64,000 nt of DNA from contig CAVXZK010000011.1 in assembly GCA_963766365.1 (NCBI GenBank), forward strand, positions 62,001-126,000, read 5' to 3'. The stretch's first letter is position 1. Each line of letters begins with the position of its first letter. Positions 45,176 to 53,910 of this stretch are shown one piece after another. The notes beneath the pieces are model-generated. The model was not told where the DNA came from, searched no databases, and was given only the letters and a program-made list of their open reading frames with translations. This stretch comes from JALORV01 sp963766365 (lineage in GTDB: Bacteria; Pseudomonadota; Gammaproteobacteria; Burkholderiales; Burkholderiaceae_F). Position numbers and translations under genes: made by a program.

Positions 45176-46048
45176 TCAGGCCGGGCAGGACTCGCTCATC
45201 CAGTCGATCAGCTCGGCGAGTCGCACGCGCGTGTCGGCCAGATCCTCATCGGCCGCCAATGCCACTTCAGGGACGTCGACGACCTCGATCGTGTTCAGGA
45301 TCAGCGTGTTCATGCTGTTGAAATACTGCACGCGCCAGATGTTGCGCGCCGTCGTGGAGGTGATGCGGCAGTTGCCGAAGCCGCGCGACATGATCGCGAC
45401 CGAGCCGACCGGCAGCGCGCGCTCGAGGACCTGATGGTCCTCCGGCGTCAGCGGGAACAGCGTCAGGTTGATCACGTGCGCCGGATCACCCGGGCGGCGG
45501 GTTTCGATCTGCGCGCGCAACTCGTGCAGCAGCGCCGGCGAGTTCATTGCGCCCGTCGGGATCTCGACCAGCGGCAGCTCTGCGCGTGAGCCGGCACGCG
45601 CCGCGTCGACGGCGACCTCGGGCAGGGCTCCGGCCTCGATCCAATCGTTGACGAGGCTGCCGTCGCCGTCCAGCTCCACGGCTCGCCACAGGCCTGTAAA
45701 CACGCTTTCCTGGATGCGTAGGCGCCGTGCGCCGCTCACCTGGATGCTGACTTCGCCGTCGCCGAGCATTTCGTTGGTGACGGCCAGCGCCTGCGGTGCG
45801 ACACCGCGCAGGTCGAATCGCAGGTTGCCGTTGGAGGATGTCCAGCGATTCATCCGCGACAGGATGTCGGCCAGCAGGTCGCGAGCGGCTACCAGCGCCT
45901 GCGTGTCACCGGTCTCGGGCACGCGCGGCATCTCGAAGGTGCGCATGTCGCGCGGCATGTCGAGGTACTGCATTTCCTCTTCCTCGACCTGCGAACCGGC
46001 GCCCACCATGCGGATGGGGAGTGGAAATGATTTCATCGGCGTGTCCAA
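45176..46048 (-). CDS. hoxQ: Hydrogenase expression/formation protein HoxQ (HyaF/HupH family)
   Basis: 290 residues. Typical HupH features are Q-Y-L-D-M-P near residue 28, V-L-E-R-A-L-P-V-G-S-V-A-I-M-S-R-G-F-G-N-C-R-I near residue 205 and W-R-V-Q-Y-F-N-S-M near 235. It acts with HoxO as chaperone of the small subunit HoxK before Tat export. Ten bases downstream of hoxO. Confidence 0.92.
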   Translation of the reverse strand: MDTPMKSFPLPIRMVGAGSQVEEEEMQYLDMPRDMRTFEMPRVPETGDTQALVAARDLLADILSRMNRWTSSNGNLRFDLRGVAPQALAVTNEMLGDGEVSIQVSGARRLRIQESVFTGLWRAVELDGDGSLVNDWIEAGALPEVAVDAARAGSRAELPLVEIPTGAMNSPALLHELRAQIETRRPGDPAHVINLTLFPLTPEDHQVLERALPVGSVAIMSRGFGNCRITSTTARNIWRVQYFNSMNTLILNTIEVVDVPEVALAADEDLADTRVRLAELIDWMSESCPA

Positions 46049-46057
46049 CGTGCTCGT

Positions 46058-46522
46058 TCAGTGACCACAGCCGGGGGCCTCGCCGCCGGCAGACCTGACT
46101 GCAATCCCCACCGACGGGGGGCGGGTCGGCTCCGCATCCAGCAGCCGCTGCGTCTCCGTGAGGTACTCGTCCCAGTTGCGCAGGCCGTCGATCGCGCCGA
46201 CGTGGGCGCCGTCGCGCAGCATCACCAGTGCGGGCCAGCGCGCGAAGCCGAAGCGCTTTGCGACCTGGCGCGCGGCCTCCGGGTACAGCACACCCATGCG
46301 GAAGCGGCCGGCGAAGGCGCGTGCGACCTCGGGTGCGATGACCGCCAGGTCCAGCGTTTCCTTGTAGCGGACCGGATCCTCCGTGAACACCAGCATGGCG
46401 TGTCCCGGCGCGTGGAGGAATCCGTCGATCGAGTCGGCGTCGACAGCCGTGAAGCCGTGGTGCGTCACCATCTGGTCGAGCAGCGGATGGAGCACGGCCG
46501 TCGCCGTGGCGAGTGCACTCAT
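46058..46522 (-). CDS. hoxO: Hydrogenase small-subunit chaperone HoxO (HyaE/HupG family)
   Basis: 154 residues with a thioredoxin-like fold lacking the CXXC active site: V-F-T-E-D-P-V-R-Y-K-E-T-L-D-L-A-V near residue 42 and F-G-F-A-R-W-P-A-L-V-M-L near residue 90. The family binds the Tat signal of the hydrogenase small subunit. Overlaps hoxL by 4 bp. Confidence 0.9.
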   Translation of the reverse strand: MSALATATAVLHPLLDQMVTHHGFTAVDADSIDGFLHAPGHAMLVFTEDPVRYKETLDLAVIAPEVARAFAGRFRMGVLYPEAARQVAKRFGFARWPALVMLRDGAHVGAIDGLRNWDEYLTETQRLLDAEPTRPPSVGIAVRSAGGEAPGCGH

Positions 46523-46836
46523 GTCTTGCGCTCCTTGAGTTGCGAATGGAGATGAGATGGCAGTGAAGGCTCGCGCGCCGTGAGGTCAGCGAAGAACGCG
46601 TCCAGGTCATCGCTGCCGTTGCGTGCTGCGTCGAGTGCGGCAAGGGCGGTGCGCGTCTGCCACGCCTCGTCCTCTGCCATCACGCGTATGGCCGAGCCCT
46701 GGAACGCGAGTACCCATGTGCCGGCTGCTTGCGGACCGACGAGCATGATGTTCAGCCTCTCTCGGCGGCCGTCCGCCTCGCAGACGGCGACCTGCTCATC
46801 ACACTCGATCACCTGCAGCGGTATGCCGATGCACAT
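46519..46836 (-). CDS. hoxL: HypC-family hydrogenase chaperone HoxL
   Basis: 105 residues with the N-terminal M-C-I-G-I-P (Cys2) of HypC proteins and the later W-V-L-A-F-Q-G segment. The longer C-terminal helix distinguishes it from hypC in the same operon; HoxL is the version dedicated to the membrane-bound hydrogenase large subunit. Confidence 0.92.
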   Translation of the reverse strand: MCIGIPLQVIECDEQVAVCEADGRRERLNIMLVGPQAAGTWVLAFQGSAIRVMAEDEAWQTRTALAALDAARNGSDDLDAFFADLTAREPSLPSHLHSQLKERKT

Positions 46837-46847
46837 CGGGGTAGCCG

Positions 46848-47480
46848 CTATTGGCCGCCCGCCCGCTGGCGGATCTCGAGGAGGCGGGCGTCGCCGATGC
46901 GGCAGGCCGCATCCTCGGTCGGCCGTTCGCCCTCGTACGCGGTCAGTGCCACGGAGTCGGCGTTCAAAGGATCGGCGGGCTCGCCGTCGGTGCGTGCTTC
47001 GCCGGCAAAGCCCCAGCGGGCCAGCTCGGCAGCCGCCAGCGCCACGGCCTCGTCGAGCCGCGCCCGCACCGGTTCGGTCAGGCTGCCGCCGAAATCGTCC
47101 AGCGTCAAGGGCTGCACGCCAATGGCAATGATCTGCTCGGGCGCGCAGTCATGCAGGTGCGCGAGCGCAAGCACATCGTTGAAGCCGTTCTGGTGCGGGC
47201 TCATCTTGCGCGCGCCCCACGCGGGCACTTCCGCATCGCGGAGGACCTTGAGCCCGCCGGGTGGCAAACCGAAGTCGACTGCATCGAACACCAGCACGCG
47301 ACGACTGGTTTCGATATACGGCAGCAGGCTCAGTCCGAGCGTGCCGCCATCCATCAGTTCGACCCCTGCGGGGAAACGGAACGCCTCGTTCAGCGCCTCT
47401 ACTGCGCGCACGCCGAAGCCCTCATCGGCCCACAGCAGATTGCCGATCCCGAGCACCAGCACTTCGCGTTGTACGTCCAT
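46848..47480 (-). CDS. hoxM: Hydrogenase maturation protease HoxM (HyaD family)
   Basis: About 210 residues from ATG 47480; an ATG at 47495 (five residues longer) overlaps the palindrome described at 47486-47515 and has no better ribosome-binding site. The HyaD motifs V-L-G-I-G-N-L-L-W-A-D-E-G-F-G (nickel-binding Glu), E-L-M-D-G-G-T-L-G (Asp) and H-L-H-D-C (His) are present. It removes the C-terminal peptide of HoxG after nickel insertion. A somewhat extended C-terminus follows the catalytic core. Confidence 0.92.
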   Translation of the reverse strand: MDVQREVLVLGIGNLLWADEGFGVRAVEALNEAFRFPAGVELMDGGTLGLSLLPYIETSRRVLVFDAVDFGLPPGGLKVLRDAEVPAWGARKMSPHQNGFNDVLALAHLHDCAPEQIIAIGVQPLTLDDFGGSLTEPVRARLDEAVALAAAELARWGFAGEARTDGEPADPLNADSVALTAYEGERPTEDAACRIGDARLLEIRQRAGGQ

Positions 47481-47485
47481 GGTCG

Positions 47486-47515
47486 TGTAACCCATCGGGT
47501 TACAGCGACTGTAAC
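47486..47515 (-). promoter_or_regulatory. Compound palindromic operator upstream of hoxM
   Basis: TGTAACCC-ATC-GGGTTACA (47486-47504) is a perfect 8+3+8 palindrome; its right arm also forms GTTACAG-CGA-CTGTAAC with a third half-site (to 47515). The same 8+3+8 plan, TGTAACGG-CAC-CCGTTACA, stands at 51763-51781. A dimeric regulator is expected. The site is between the HigA-like gene and hoxM. Confidence 0.75.
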
Positions 47516-47594
47516 GACTGGGGTGGCAGACGCGATTGCGCTACGTCAACGCGCCGACGCTGCGCGTTCAAAGGCCCCGCGTGACGATAGGAAT

Positions 47595-47918
47595 TCAGCG
47601 ACTGCGCATCGAGGCCCGCACTTCACGGGCAGCGGTGTGCATGTCCCACGCGACCTGGAGGTGCATCCAGAACGCGGCTTCATTGCCGAAGAACATCGCG
47701 AGTCGCACGGCGGTGTCCGGCGTGATCGCACGGCGACCATTGATCAGTTCGTTCACGCGTCGGCGTGACACGCCGAGCGCCTGGGCGAGCTCGGTCTGGC
47801 TGATGCCGAGTGGCTTCAGGAACTTCGACTCTAGGAACTGACCCGGCTGTGGCGGCTTGCGGGCGGGAATTCCCAACGAGGCCATCTGGCCTCGCCGGGA
47901 ACCTTGGGTTGCCATCAT
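47595..47918 (-). CDS. HigA-family HTH (XRE) protein inside the hydrogenase operon
   Basis: 107 residues if ATG 47918 is used; ATG 47885 (96 residues, GAGG upstream) also fits. HigA-type antitoxin core: P-P-Q-P-G-Q-F-L near the start, L-G-I-S-Q-T-E-L-A-Q-A-L-G-V-S-R-R-R-V-N-E-L-I-N-G as the HTH, then I-T-P-D-T-A-V-R-L-A and F-G-N-E-A-A-F-W-M-H-L-Q. No HigB-like toxin gene is next to it, so it is an orphan antitoxin or a transcription regulator. It sits between hoxZ and hoxM, co-directional, which I do not know from standard hox operons. It could bind the palindromes at 47486 and 51763 (inference). Confidence 0.85.
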   Translation of the reverse strand: MMATQGSRRGQMASLGIPARKPPQPGQFLESKFLKPLGISQTELAQALGVSRRRVNELINGRRAITPDTAVRLAMFFGNEAAFWMHLQVAWDMHTAAREVRASMRSR

Positions 47919-47946
47919 GACGTCCACTGGAGGGACTCGGCGGCGC

Positions 47947-48690
47947 TCAGACTTTCTCGATCTTGGCCCCAGCCTTGAAGGAGCGGACGCCACTGATCAT
48001 CGTGCCGACGACGCTCTCCTGGCTCATGATGTCCTCGCGGAACACCATGTACATGTGGACGACCGCGAAGATCATCAGGTAGTACATGGTGAAGTGATGC
48101 ACGGTGCGCACCATCTGCGAGCTGCCGAGCAGCGTGTTGACCCAGCCGAACACGTTCATCCAGGTCGAGCCCCAGCCGTACTGCTCGGAGAACATCGCGA
48201 ACCCCGTCAGGATGATCACGATCGACCCCAGCACGTACATCGCGAACATCGCGAACTGGGCGAGCGGGTTGTGGCCGATCCACAGCGCCGATTCCCTCTT
48301 CAGGAACAGGTAGTACCTCGCCTGGCCGAAGAGCCCCTTCCACCAGCTGAAGCTCCATAGCGGCGGGATGAAGATGGCCCGCGCATGATGGTTGCCGACG
48401 ATCGCCCAGTAGAGCCGCACCACGAACGCGACGGCGAAGATCATCGCGGCCATGAAGTGGATCATCCGAACGTTGCCGAAGAAGTAGGTGTACGTAGCTT
48501 CTTCACGCGGTCCGCTCCACGGCGATCCGATCAGGTAACCGGTCGGGATCAGAACGAACATCGCGATCATCATTACCCAGTGCCAGATGCGGACCGGGGC
48601 CTCGTACACATAGACCTGCCGTAGCGGTCCGCCCAGCACTGCCCCGCTGACCGGATCGACTTTCATCGCGCCATAGCCAAGTTTCGACAT
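47947..48690 (-). CDS. hoxZ: Hydrogenase b-type cytochrome HoxZ
   Basis: 247 residues with four membrane helices. Heme-ligand histidines are in R-I-W-H-W near residue 36, F-V-V..R-M-I-H-F near 78, and T-V-H-H-F-T-M-Y-Y near 203; the family segment W-I-G-H-N-P-L-A-Q is present. HoxZ anchors the HoxKG dimer to the periplasmic side of the membrane and passes electrons to quinone. 12 bp after hoxG. Confidence 0.95.
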   Translation of the reverse strand: MSKLGYGAMKVDPVSGAVLGGPLRQVYVYEAPVRIWHWVMMIAMFVLIPTGYLIGSPWSGPREEATYTYFFGNVRMIHFMAAMIFAVAFVVRLYWAIVGNHHARAIFIPPLWSFSWWKGLFGQARYYLFLKRESALWIGHNPLAQFAMFAMYVLGSIVIILTGFAMFSEQYGWGSTWMNVFGWVNTLLGSSQMVRTVHHFTMYYLMIFAVVHMYMVFREDIMSQESVVGTMISGVRSFKAGAKIEKV

Positions 48691-48702
48691 TTGCGGCTCC
48701 TC

Positions 48703-50496
48703 TCAGCGCACCTTCACGGACACGATCTCTTCGCCCTCCGGTGACATGACGTGCGTCGCGCACGCCAGGCACGGATCGAAGCTGTGGATCGTGCGCAGGA
48801 TCTCGACCGGCTGGTCCGGTTTGGCCATCGGCGTGTTCATCAGCGCGGCTTCATAGGCGCCGATCTGCCCCTTGGCATCGCGCGGACCGGCATTCCACGT
48901 GGTCGGCACGACGCACTGGTAACTGTCGATGCGGCCGTTCTTGATCTTCACCCAGTGCGCGAGTGCGCCGCGTGGCGCTTCGCACGGGGCAACGCCCTTG
49001 GCCTCGGAGGCCCAGGTTGACGGTTCCCACTTGTCGACGTTGGCGGTCGCCAGGTCCCCGGCCTTGATGTTGGCCATCAGCTGGTCGTAGAAATAGCGCA
49101 TCTTGTGCGCCGTCCACTGGCACTCGAGACCGCGTGCGGCCGTGCGACCCAGCGTCGAGAACAGCGCGGCGACCGGGACATCCAGCACCTTCAACGCGCC
49201 GTTGACCTGCTCCTGGATCTCCTTGTTGCCGCGGGCGTAGGCGACGAGGTATCGCGCCAGCGGCCCGACTTCGACGGCGTGGCCTTTCCACCTTGGCGAC
49301 TTCACCCACGAGTACTTGGCCGACTCGTCGATTTCCTGGATGTTGGTCTTCGTGCCCTTCGTGGCCTTGCCGAGTTCAAACTTCGGGTCGGTGACACCTT
49401 CGAACGGATGCAGGCCCTTGGCCTCGTCGGCGTACTTGTACCAGCTGTGGGTGACCCACTCCTGCACCTGCTCCGGGTCCTTCAGGTCGACCTCATGCAC
49501 TTTCTTCAAGTCGCCGCCGAGGATCACGCCCGAGGGCAGCAACATGCTCTTGTTGCTGTAGTCGTTCGGGATGTCCGGGAAGTCGCCGTACGACATGACG
49601 TTCTGTCCCGACAGACCGCCGCCCCACTTGGCCCAGTCCTTGTAGAACCCGGCGATCGCCAGCAGGTCGGGGATGTAGACCTGGTCGACGAACTCGATCG
49701 TGCGATCGACGATGTCCTTGACCATGTTCAGGGTGGCCATGTTCACCGCGCCCACGGAACCGGTGCCATCGATGTTGATCGGCGAAGGCACGCCGCCCAC
49801 CAGCCAGTTGGGGTGCGGGTTCTTGCCGCCGAAGATCGTCTGGATCTTGACGATCTCCTTCTGGAAGTCGAGCGCCTCGAGGTAGTGCGTGGTGGCGAGC
49901 AGGTTCACTTCCGGCGGAAGCTTGTACGCCGGGTTGCCCCAGTAGGCGTTGGCGAAGATGCCGAGCTGGCCGCTTTCGACGAACTTCTTCAGGCGGCTCT
50001 GCACCTCGCGGAAGTAGCCGGGAGAGCTGTTGGGCCACGGCGAGATCGACTGCTGGATCTCGCTGGTCTTCTTCGGGTCGGCCTTCAGCGCCGAGACGAC
50101 GTCGACCCAGTCGAGTGCGTGCAGGTGATAGAAGTGAACCAGGTGGTCCTGCGCATACAGCGTCGCGTGCATCAGGTTGCGGATGATGTTGGCGTTCTTC
50201 GGGATCTTGATCCCGAGCGCGTCCTCGACCGAGCGGACCGACGCCAGCGCGTGCACCCCGGTGCACACGCCGCAGATGCGTTCGACGAACGCCCAGGCGT
50301 CACGCGGGTCACGGCCCTTGAGGATGACCTCGAGGCCGCGCCACATCGTGCCGGTCGACACGGCGTTGCGGATGACGTTGTCCTTGTCGACGTTGACCTC
50401 GATGCGCAGGTGCCCCTCGATCCGGGTGATCGGATCGACGACGATGCGCCGGCCGCTGTTGTCGAGGGTGAAGCCTTGTGTCTGGATGGTCGGCAT
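48703..50496 (-). CDS. hoxG: Membrane-bound [NiFe]-hydrogenase large subunit HoxG
   Basis: 597 residues. Nickel ligands: R-I-C-G-V-C (Cys75, Cys78) and D-P-C-L-A-C-A-T-H (Cys576, Cys579). The 15 residues after His582 are the peptide that HoxM removes. The conserved R-I-E-G-H (about 25-29) near the N-terminus is present. Oxidises H2 in the periplasm after Tat export with HoxK. It follows hoxK after 2 bp. Confidence 0.97.
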   Translation of the reverse strand: MPTIQTQGFTLDNSGRRIVVDPITRIEGHLRIEVNVDKDNVIRNAVSTGTMWRGLEVILKGRDPRDAWAFVERICGVCTGVHALASVRSVEDALGIKIPKNANIIRNLMHATLYAQDHLVHFYHLHALDWVDVVSALKADPKKTSEIQQSISPWPNSSPGYFREVQSRLKKFVESGQLGIFANAYWGNPAYKLPPEVNLLATTHYLEALDFQKEIVKIQTIFGGKNPHPNWLVGGVPSPINIDGTGSVGAVNMATLNMVKDIVDRTIEFVDQVYIPDLLAIAGFYKDWAKWGGGLSGQNVMSYGDFPDIPNDYSNKSMLLPSGVILGGDLKKVHEVDLKDPEQVQEWVTHSWYKYADEAKGLHPFEGVTDPKFELGKATKGTKTNIQEIDESAKYSWVKSPRWKGHAVEVGPLARYLVAYARGNKEIQEQVNGALKVLDVPVAALFSTLGRTAARGLECQWTAHKMRYFYDQLMANIKAGDLATANVDKWEPSTWASEAKGVAPCEAPRGALAHWVKIKNGRIDSYQCVVPTTWNAGPRDAKGQIGAYEAALMNTPMAKPDQPVEILRTIHSFDPCLACATHVMSPEGEEIVSVKVR

Positions 50497-50498
50497 GA

Positions 50499-51608
50499 TT
50501 ACTTCTCCACCGTCTCGTTGACTTTGTCATTGCGTCCGGAACTGCGCGCCTGCTTGATCGCGCTGACCGCGGCATGGGCCGCGAGCGCTGCGCCGGTGAC
50601 CGCGAGCGCGCCGACCCCGAGCCGCGTGGCCGTTCCTTCGATGCCTACTCCGGCCACTCCCGGCGGGCGGATCGTCGTCAGGTGGTCGTAGAAGGATCCC
50701 TTGTCCCAGAAGTCGTCTTCCGAGCAGCCGATGCAGCCGTGACCCGACTGGATCGGGAAGCTGAGGCCCTCGTTCCAGCGCACCGCCGAGCAGGCGTTGT
50801 AGGTGACCGGGCCCTTGCAGCCGACCTTGTACAGGCAGTAGCCCTGGCGAGCGCCGGCGTCGTCGAACCTCTCGACGAACTGGCCGGCATCGAAATTCGG
50901 GCGGCGATAGCACTTGTCGTGCACGCGCACGCTGTAGAACATCTTTGGACGGCCCTGTGCGTCCATCTCGGGCAGCCGGTCGAACGTCAGTACGTACGTG
51001 ACCACGCCCGTCATCACCTCGGCGATCGGCGGGCAGCCCGGCACCTTGATGATCGGCTTGTCGAAGATGACCTTGTGCACCGGCGTGGCCTGTGTCGGAT
51101 TGGGCTTCGCGGCCTGCACGCAACCCCACGATGCGCATGAACCCCAGGAGATGATGGCCTTGGCATCCTTGGCGACGTGCTTGAGTTTTTCGACGAAGGG
51201 CCGTCCACCCGGGATGCAGTAGATGCCATCGTCGGCCAGCGGCGGGTTGCCTTCGACCGCGAGGATGTAGTTGCCCTTGTACTTGCTGATCGTTTGCTCG
51301 AGCGCCTCTTCAGCCTGGTGTCCAGCCGCGGCCATGAGGGTGTCGTCGTAGTCGAGCGAGATCATCGACAGCACGACGTCCTTGGCGAGCGGGTGCGCCG
51401 AGCGGATGAACGACTCGGTGCAGCAGGTGCACTCCAGGCCGTGCAGCCAGATCACCGGTGTGCGCGGCTTGGTCTGCAGTGCCTTCGCGATTTCCTGCGC
51501 GCCGGCCTCGCCGAGCCCCAGCGATGCCGCGGTCAGGCTGCAGAACTTCAGGAAGCTCCGCCGCGTGATTCCCTGCCGCCGCATCACTTCATATGACGTT
51601 TCGAGCAT
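50499..51608 (-). CDS. hoxK: Membrane-bound [NiFe]-hydrogenase small subunit HoxK, oxygen-tolerant type
   Basis: 369 residues from ATG 51608. Tat signal R-R-S-F-L-K at 16-21, then mature domain. The proximal cluster site shows six cysteines: Cys60, Cys62 and Cys63 in L-E-C-T-C-C, and Cys158 and Cys163 in G-S-C-A-S-W-G-C; the extra Cys62 and Cys163 replace the glycines of standard enzymes and define the [4Fe-3S] cluster of oxygen-tolerant group 1d hydrogenases. Distal and medial cluster cysteines follow, and a C-terminal membrane helix (about 325-350) anchors the protein. First gene of the operon. Confidence 0.97.
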   Translation of the reverse strand: MLETSYEVMRRQGITRRSFLKFCSLTAASLGLGEAGAQEIAKALQTKPRTPVIWLHGLECTCCTESFIRSAHPLAKDVVLSMISLDYDDTLMAAAGHQAEEALEQTISKYKGNYILAVEGNPPLADDGIYCIPGGRPFVEKLKHVAKDAKAIISWGSCASWGCVQAAKPNPTQATPVHKVIFDKPIIKVPGCPPIAEVMTGVVTYVLTFDRLPEMDAQGRPKMFYSVRVHDKCYRRPNFDAGQFVERFDDAGARQGYCLYKVGCKGPVTYNACSAVRWNEGLSFPIQSGHGCIGCSEDDFWDKGSFYDHLTTIRPPGVAGVGIEGTATRLGVGALAVTGAALAAHAAVSAIKQARSSGRNDKVNETVEK

Positions 51609-51704
51609 GGTTGTTTCTCCCCTGGTTTCCGTGCGCTCGTAGCTCGGCGAGCAGTGCTTTCCGGGCTGCATGCGCGCATCCTTCTCCTTTGCGCAGGTGG
51701 GCCG

Positions 51705-51718
51705 TTGATGCACGTCAA
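51705..51718 (-). promoter_or_regulatory. FNR/ANR-like site upstream of hoxK
   Basis: TTGAT-GCAC-GTCAA differs from the FNR consensus TTGAT-N4-ATCAA at one base. It is about 97 bp upstream of the hoxK ATG and about 95 bp before the divergent cyclic-nucleotide-binding gene. Could serve either promoter. Confidence 0.6.
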
Positions 51719-51762
51719 CCGTCCCCGGGGGCAGTGGTCCAACAATGTCAAACGTCGTGGAC

Positions 51763-51781
51763 TGTAACGGCACCCGTTACA
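51763..51781 (+). promoter_or_regulatory. Perfect 8+3+8 palindrome upstream of the cNMP-binding gene
   Basis: TGTAACGG-CAC-CCGTTACA, extended by C/G to 9-bp arms at 51762-51782. It lies 32 bp before the ATG at 51814 and matches in architecture the palindrome at 47486 in front of hoxM. Confidence 0.75.
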
Positions 51782-51813
51782 GATGGAGGCCGCGACATCG
51801 ACGCGAGGAAACC

Positions 51814-52296
51814 ATGTCAGACCCACGCTTTGACGCCCTGAGGGGTTCGCGGCTGGCTGCGGAACTTGACGACGCGCAGTGCCGCACACTCGCTGCACTC
51901 ACGGAACTGGTGGAACTGAAGGATGGTGACGTCCTGGTGCGCGAGGGCACGTCGGACGACCACTTGTTCATCATCATCAGCGGCGCGCTTGGTGTGGTGC
52001 GGCATCCGCAGGACGAGCCTGCGGTCACGCTGCATACGCTGGTGGCGGGTGACTTCGCCGGCGAGATGTCGTTCATCGACGACACCGAGCGCTACGCCTC
52101 CCTGCAGGCGGTCGGGCCGACGCACGTGATGTCGCTGCGCCGGCCGCAGCTCGAATCGCTGCTCAGGACCGATCCGGAAATCGTCTACCGCGCGATGCGG
52201 GCGATCATCCGCACGGCACACACTATCCAGCGGCGGCTGTCGAGCCAGTCGGTGGAACTGGCGAACTACATCTACAAGCAGCACGGCCGCTACTGA
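51814..52296 (+). CDS. Stand-alone cyclic nucleotide-binding domain protein
   Basis: 160 residues from ATG 51814. The N-terminal 125 residues form a Crp-like beta barrel with V-L-V-R-E-G near residue 45 and the phosphate-binding cassette region G-D-F-A-G-E-M-S-F-I-D-D-T-E-R-Y-A near 90-106, including Gly-Glu and Arg. After the dimerisation-type helix there is no HTH domain; the chain ends with a short helical tail. It cannot be a usual transcription factor and probably modulates another protein in response to a nucleotide or small ligand. Divergent from hoxK with a 205-bp spacer. Confidence 0.85.
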   Translation: MSDPRFDALRGSRLAAELDDAQCRTLAALTELVELKDGDVLVREGTSDDHLFIIISGALGVVRHPQDEPAVTLHTLVAGDFAGEMSFIDDTERYASLQAVGPTHVMSLRRPQLESLLRTDPEIVYRAMRAIIRTAHTIQRRLSSQSVELANYIYKQHGRY

Positions 52297-52374
52297 CCGC
52301 CGCGCCATGGAGCGGGCGGCCCGGACGTGTCTGTGCCGGGAAGCGGTGCGCGTGCGCACGTAAACTCCGCGCGC

Positions 52375-53910
52375 ATGTCTCTCCACGCTGCGCCGCTGCC
52401 GCCTTCCACCTGCCCTTCGCACGACCGCGTGACCGTGGTCTTCGGGGCCAGCGGTTATGTCGGCACGAATCTGGTGCCGGAGCTGCAGCGCGCCGGGCAC
52501 CGCGTCCGTGCCGTGGCCCGGCAACGACGCGTGCTGGAAGCACGGAACTGGCAGGGCGTCGAGCTCGTCGAAGCGGACGCGCTCGACCCGGCCACCCTGC
52601 CGGAGGCCCTCGCCGAGTGCGGCATCGCGTACTACCTCGTGCACTCGATGGCGGCCGGCCGCAACTTCGGCCAGCTCGATCGCGAGGCGGCGCTCAACTT
52701 TGCCAACGCGGCCGCGGCGGCGGGCGTGGAGCGCATCGTCTACCTCGGTGGGCTCGTGCCCGAGGGGGCCGAGTCCGAGCACCTGGTGTCGCGCGCGGAA
52801 AGCGGCGAGCTGCTGCGCTCGACCCACGTGCCGGTGACGGAGGTGCGGGCCGGCATCATCGTCGGCGCCGGCTCGGCCGCGTACGAAGTGATGCGCGATC
52901 TCGTGTACCACCTGCCGGTCATGGTCACGCCCAAGTGGGTGCAGTCGAAGTCCTCGCCGATCGCGCTGCAGAACCTCCTGACCTACCTGCTGCGCGTCGC
53001 CGACGATCCGGCCGCGGCGGGACGCGTTTTCGATGCCGGCGGACCCGAGTACCTGACGTACGCTGAAATGATGCTGGCCTTCGGCGAGATCATCGGCAAG
53101 CGCCCGCGGATCCTCCGTGTGCCGGTCCTGAGCCCGCGCCTGTCGTCGTATTGGCTCGGCCTGGTCACCTCGGTGCCGTCGAGCATTGCGCGCGCGCTGA
53201 TCGGCGGGCTCAAGCACGACATTCCGGCGCGCGATGACGAACTGCGTGCCCTGGTGCCGCAGCGGCTGCTGACATTCCGCGAGGCTGTGCATGCCGCGCT
53301 GGACACGGAGCGCAAGCACCAGGTACCGGGGCGCTGGACCGAAGGCGCTTTTCCGCACCGCGCCTATCGTCACGATCACGCGTTCTACGCCAAGCGTGCC
53401 GCCGGATCGGCCGAGACGGCCGCCTCACCGGCCCAGGTGTGGAAGGTGGTCACCGCCATCGGCGGCTCCAACCGCTACTACGCGCTCAACTTCCTCTGGT
53501 GGCTGCGTGAACTCATCGACTGGCTGGTCGGTGGCCCGGGATTCACGCACGGACGGCGCGACCCGGTCGACCTGCGCGTCGGTGATGCGATCGACTACTG
53601 GACCGTTCTGGCGCTCGAGCCGGAGCGACGGCTGACGCTGCACTTCGGCATGAAGGCGCCGGGCTCGGGCATCCTCGAGTTCGAACTCGAGGGCTTACCG
53701 AACGGCGGCACGCGACTCACCGAGACCGCCTACTGGCACCCCCGCGGAGTCTGGGGGTTGCTGTACTGGTACGCCATGATTCCCGCACACCTGTTCCTGT
53801 TCCGGGTGATGACGCGCGCCATGGTTAACCGGGCCGAGTCGCAGGCGAGCCTTCCGCCGCCGGTGAACGCGAGCAACAAGCGCGAGGCGCCTGGCAACGC
53901 TGCGACATGA
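52375..53910 (+). CDS. NAD(P)-binding SDR fused to DUF2867
   Basis: 511 residues from ATG 52375. N-terminal extended-SDR domain with nucleotide motif V-F-G-A-S-G-Y-V-G-T-N-L (about residue 21), Y-L-V-H-S-M near 87 and a C-terminal partner domain (about 330-490) of DUF2867 type with W-W-L-R-E-L-I-D and D-Y-W-T-V. This two-domain architecture is common in proteobacteria; the substrate is unknown. The start has no strong ribosome-binding site. The stop overlaps the next gene by 4 bp, so the methyltransferase is coupled to it. Confidence 0.88.
   Translation: MSLHAAPLPPSTCPSHDRVTVVFGASGYVGTNLVPELQRAGHRVRAVARQRRVLEARNWQGVELVEADALDPATLPEALAECGIAYYLVHSMAAGRNFGQLDREAALNFANAAAAAGVERIVYLGGLVPEGAESEHLVSRAESGELLRSTHVPVTEVRAGIIVGAGSAAYEVMRDLVYHLPVMVTPKWVQSKSSPIALQNLLTYLLRVADDPAAAGRVFDAGGPEYLTYAEMMLAFGEIIGKRPRILRVPVLSPRLSSYWLGLVTSVPSSIARALIGGLKHDIPARDDELRALVPQRLLTFREAVHAALDTERKHQVPGRWTEGAFPHRAYRHDHAFYAKRAAGSAETAASPAQVWKVVTAIGGSNRYYALNFLWWLRELIDWLVGGPGFTHGRRDPVDLRVGDAIDYWTVLALEPERRLTLHFGMKAPGSGILEFELEGLPNGGTRLTETAYWHPRGVWGLLYWYAMIPAHLFLFRVMTRAMVNRAESQASLPPPVNASNKREAPGNAAT

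Noticed and set aside
51609..51813. Sigma-54 promoter for hoxK, as in C. necator
   Set aside because: I looked for GG-N10-GC type elements with TGGCAC/TTGC on the minus strand and found no convincing match.
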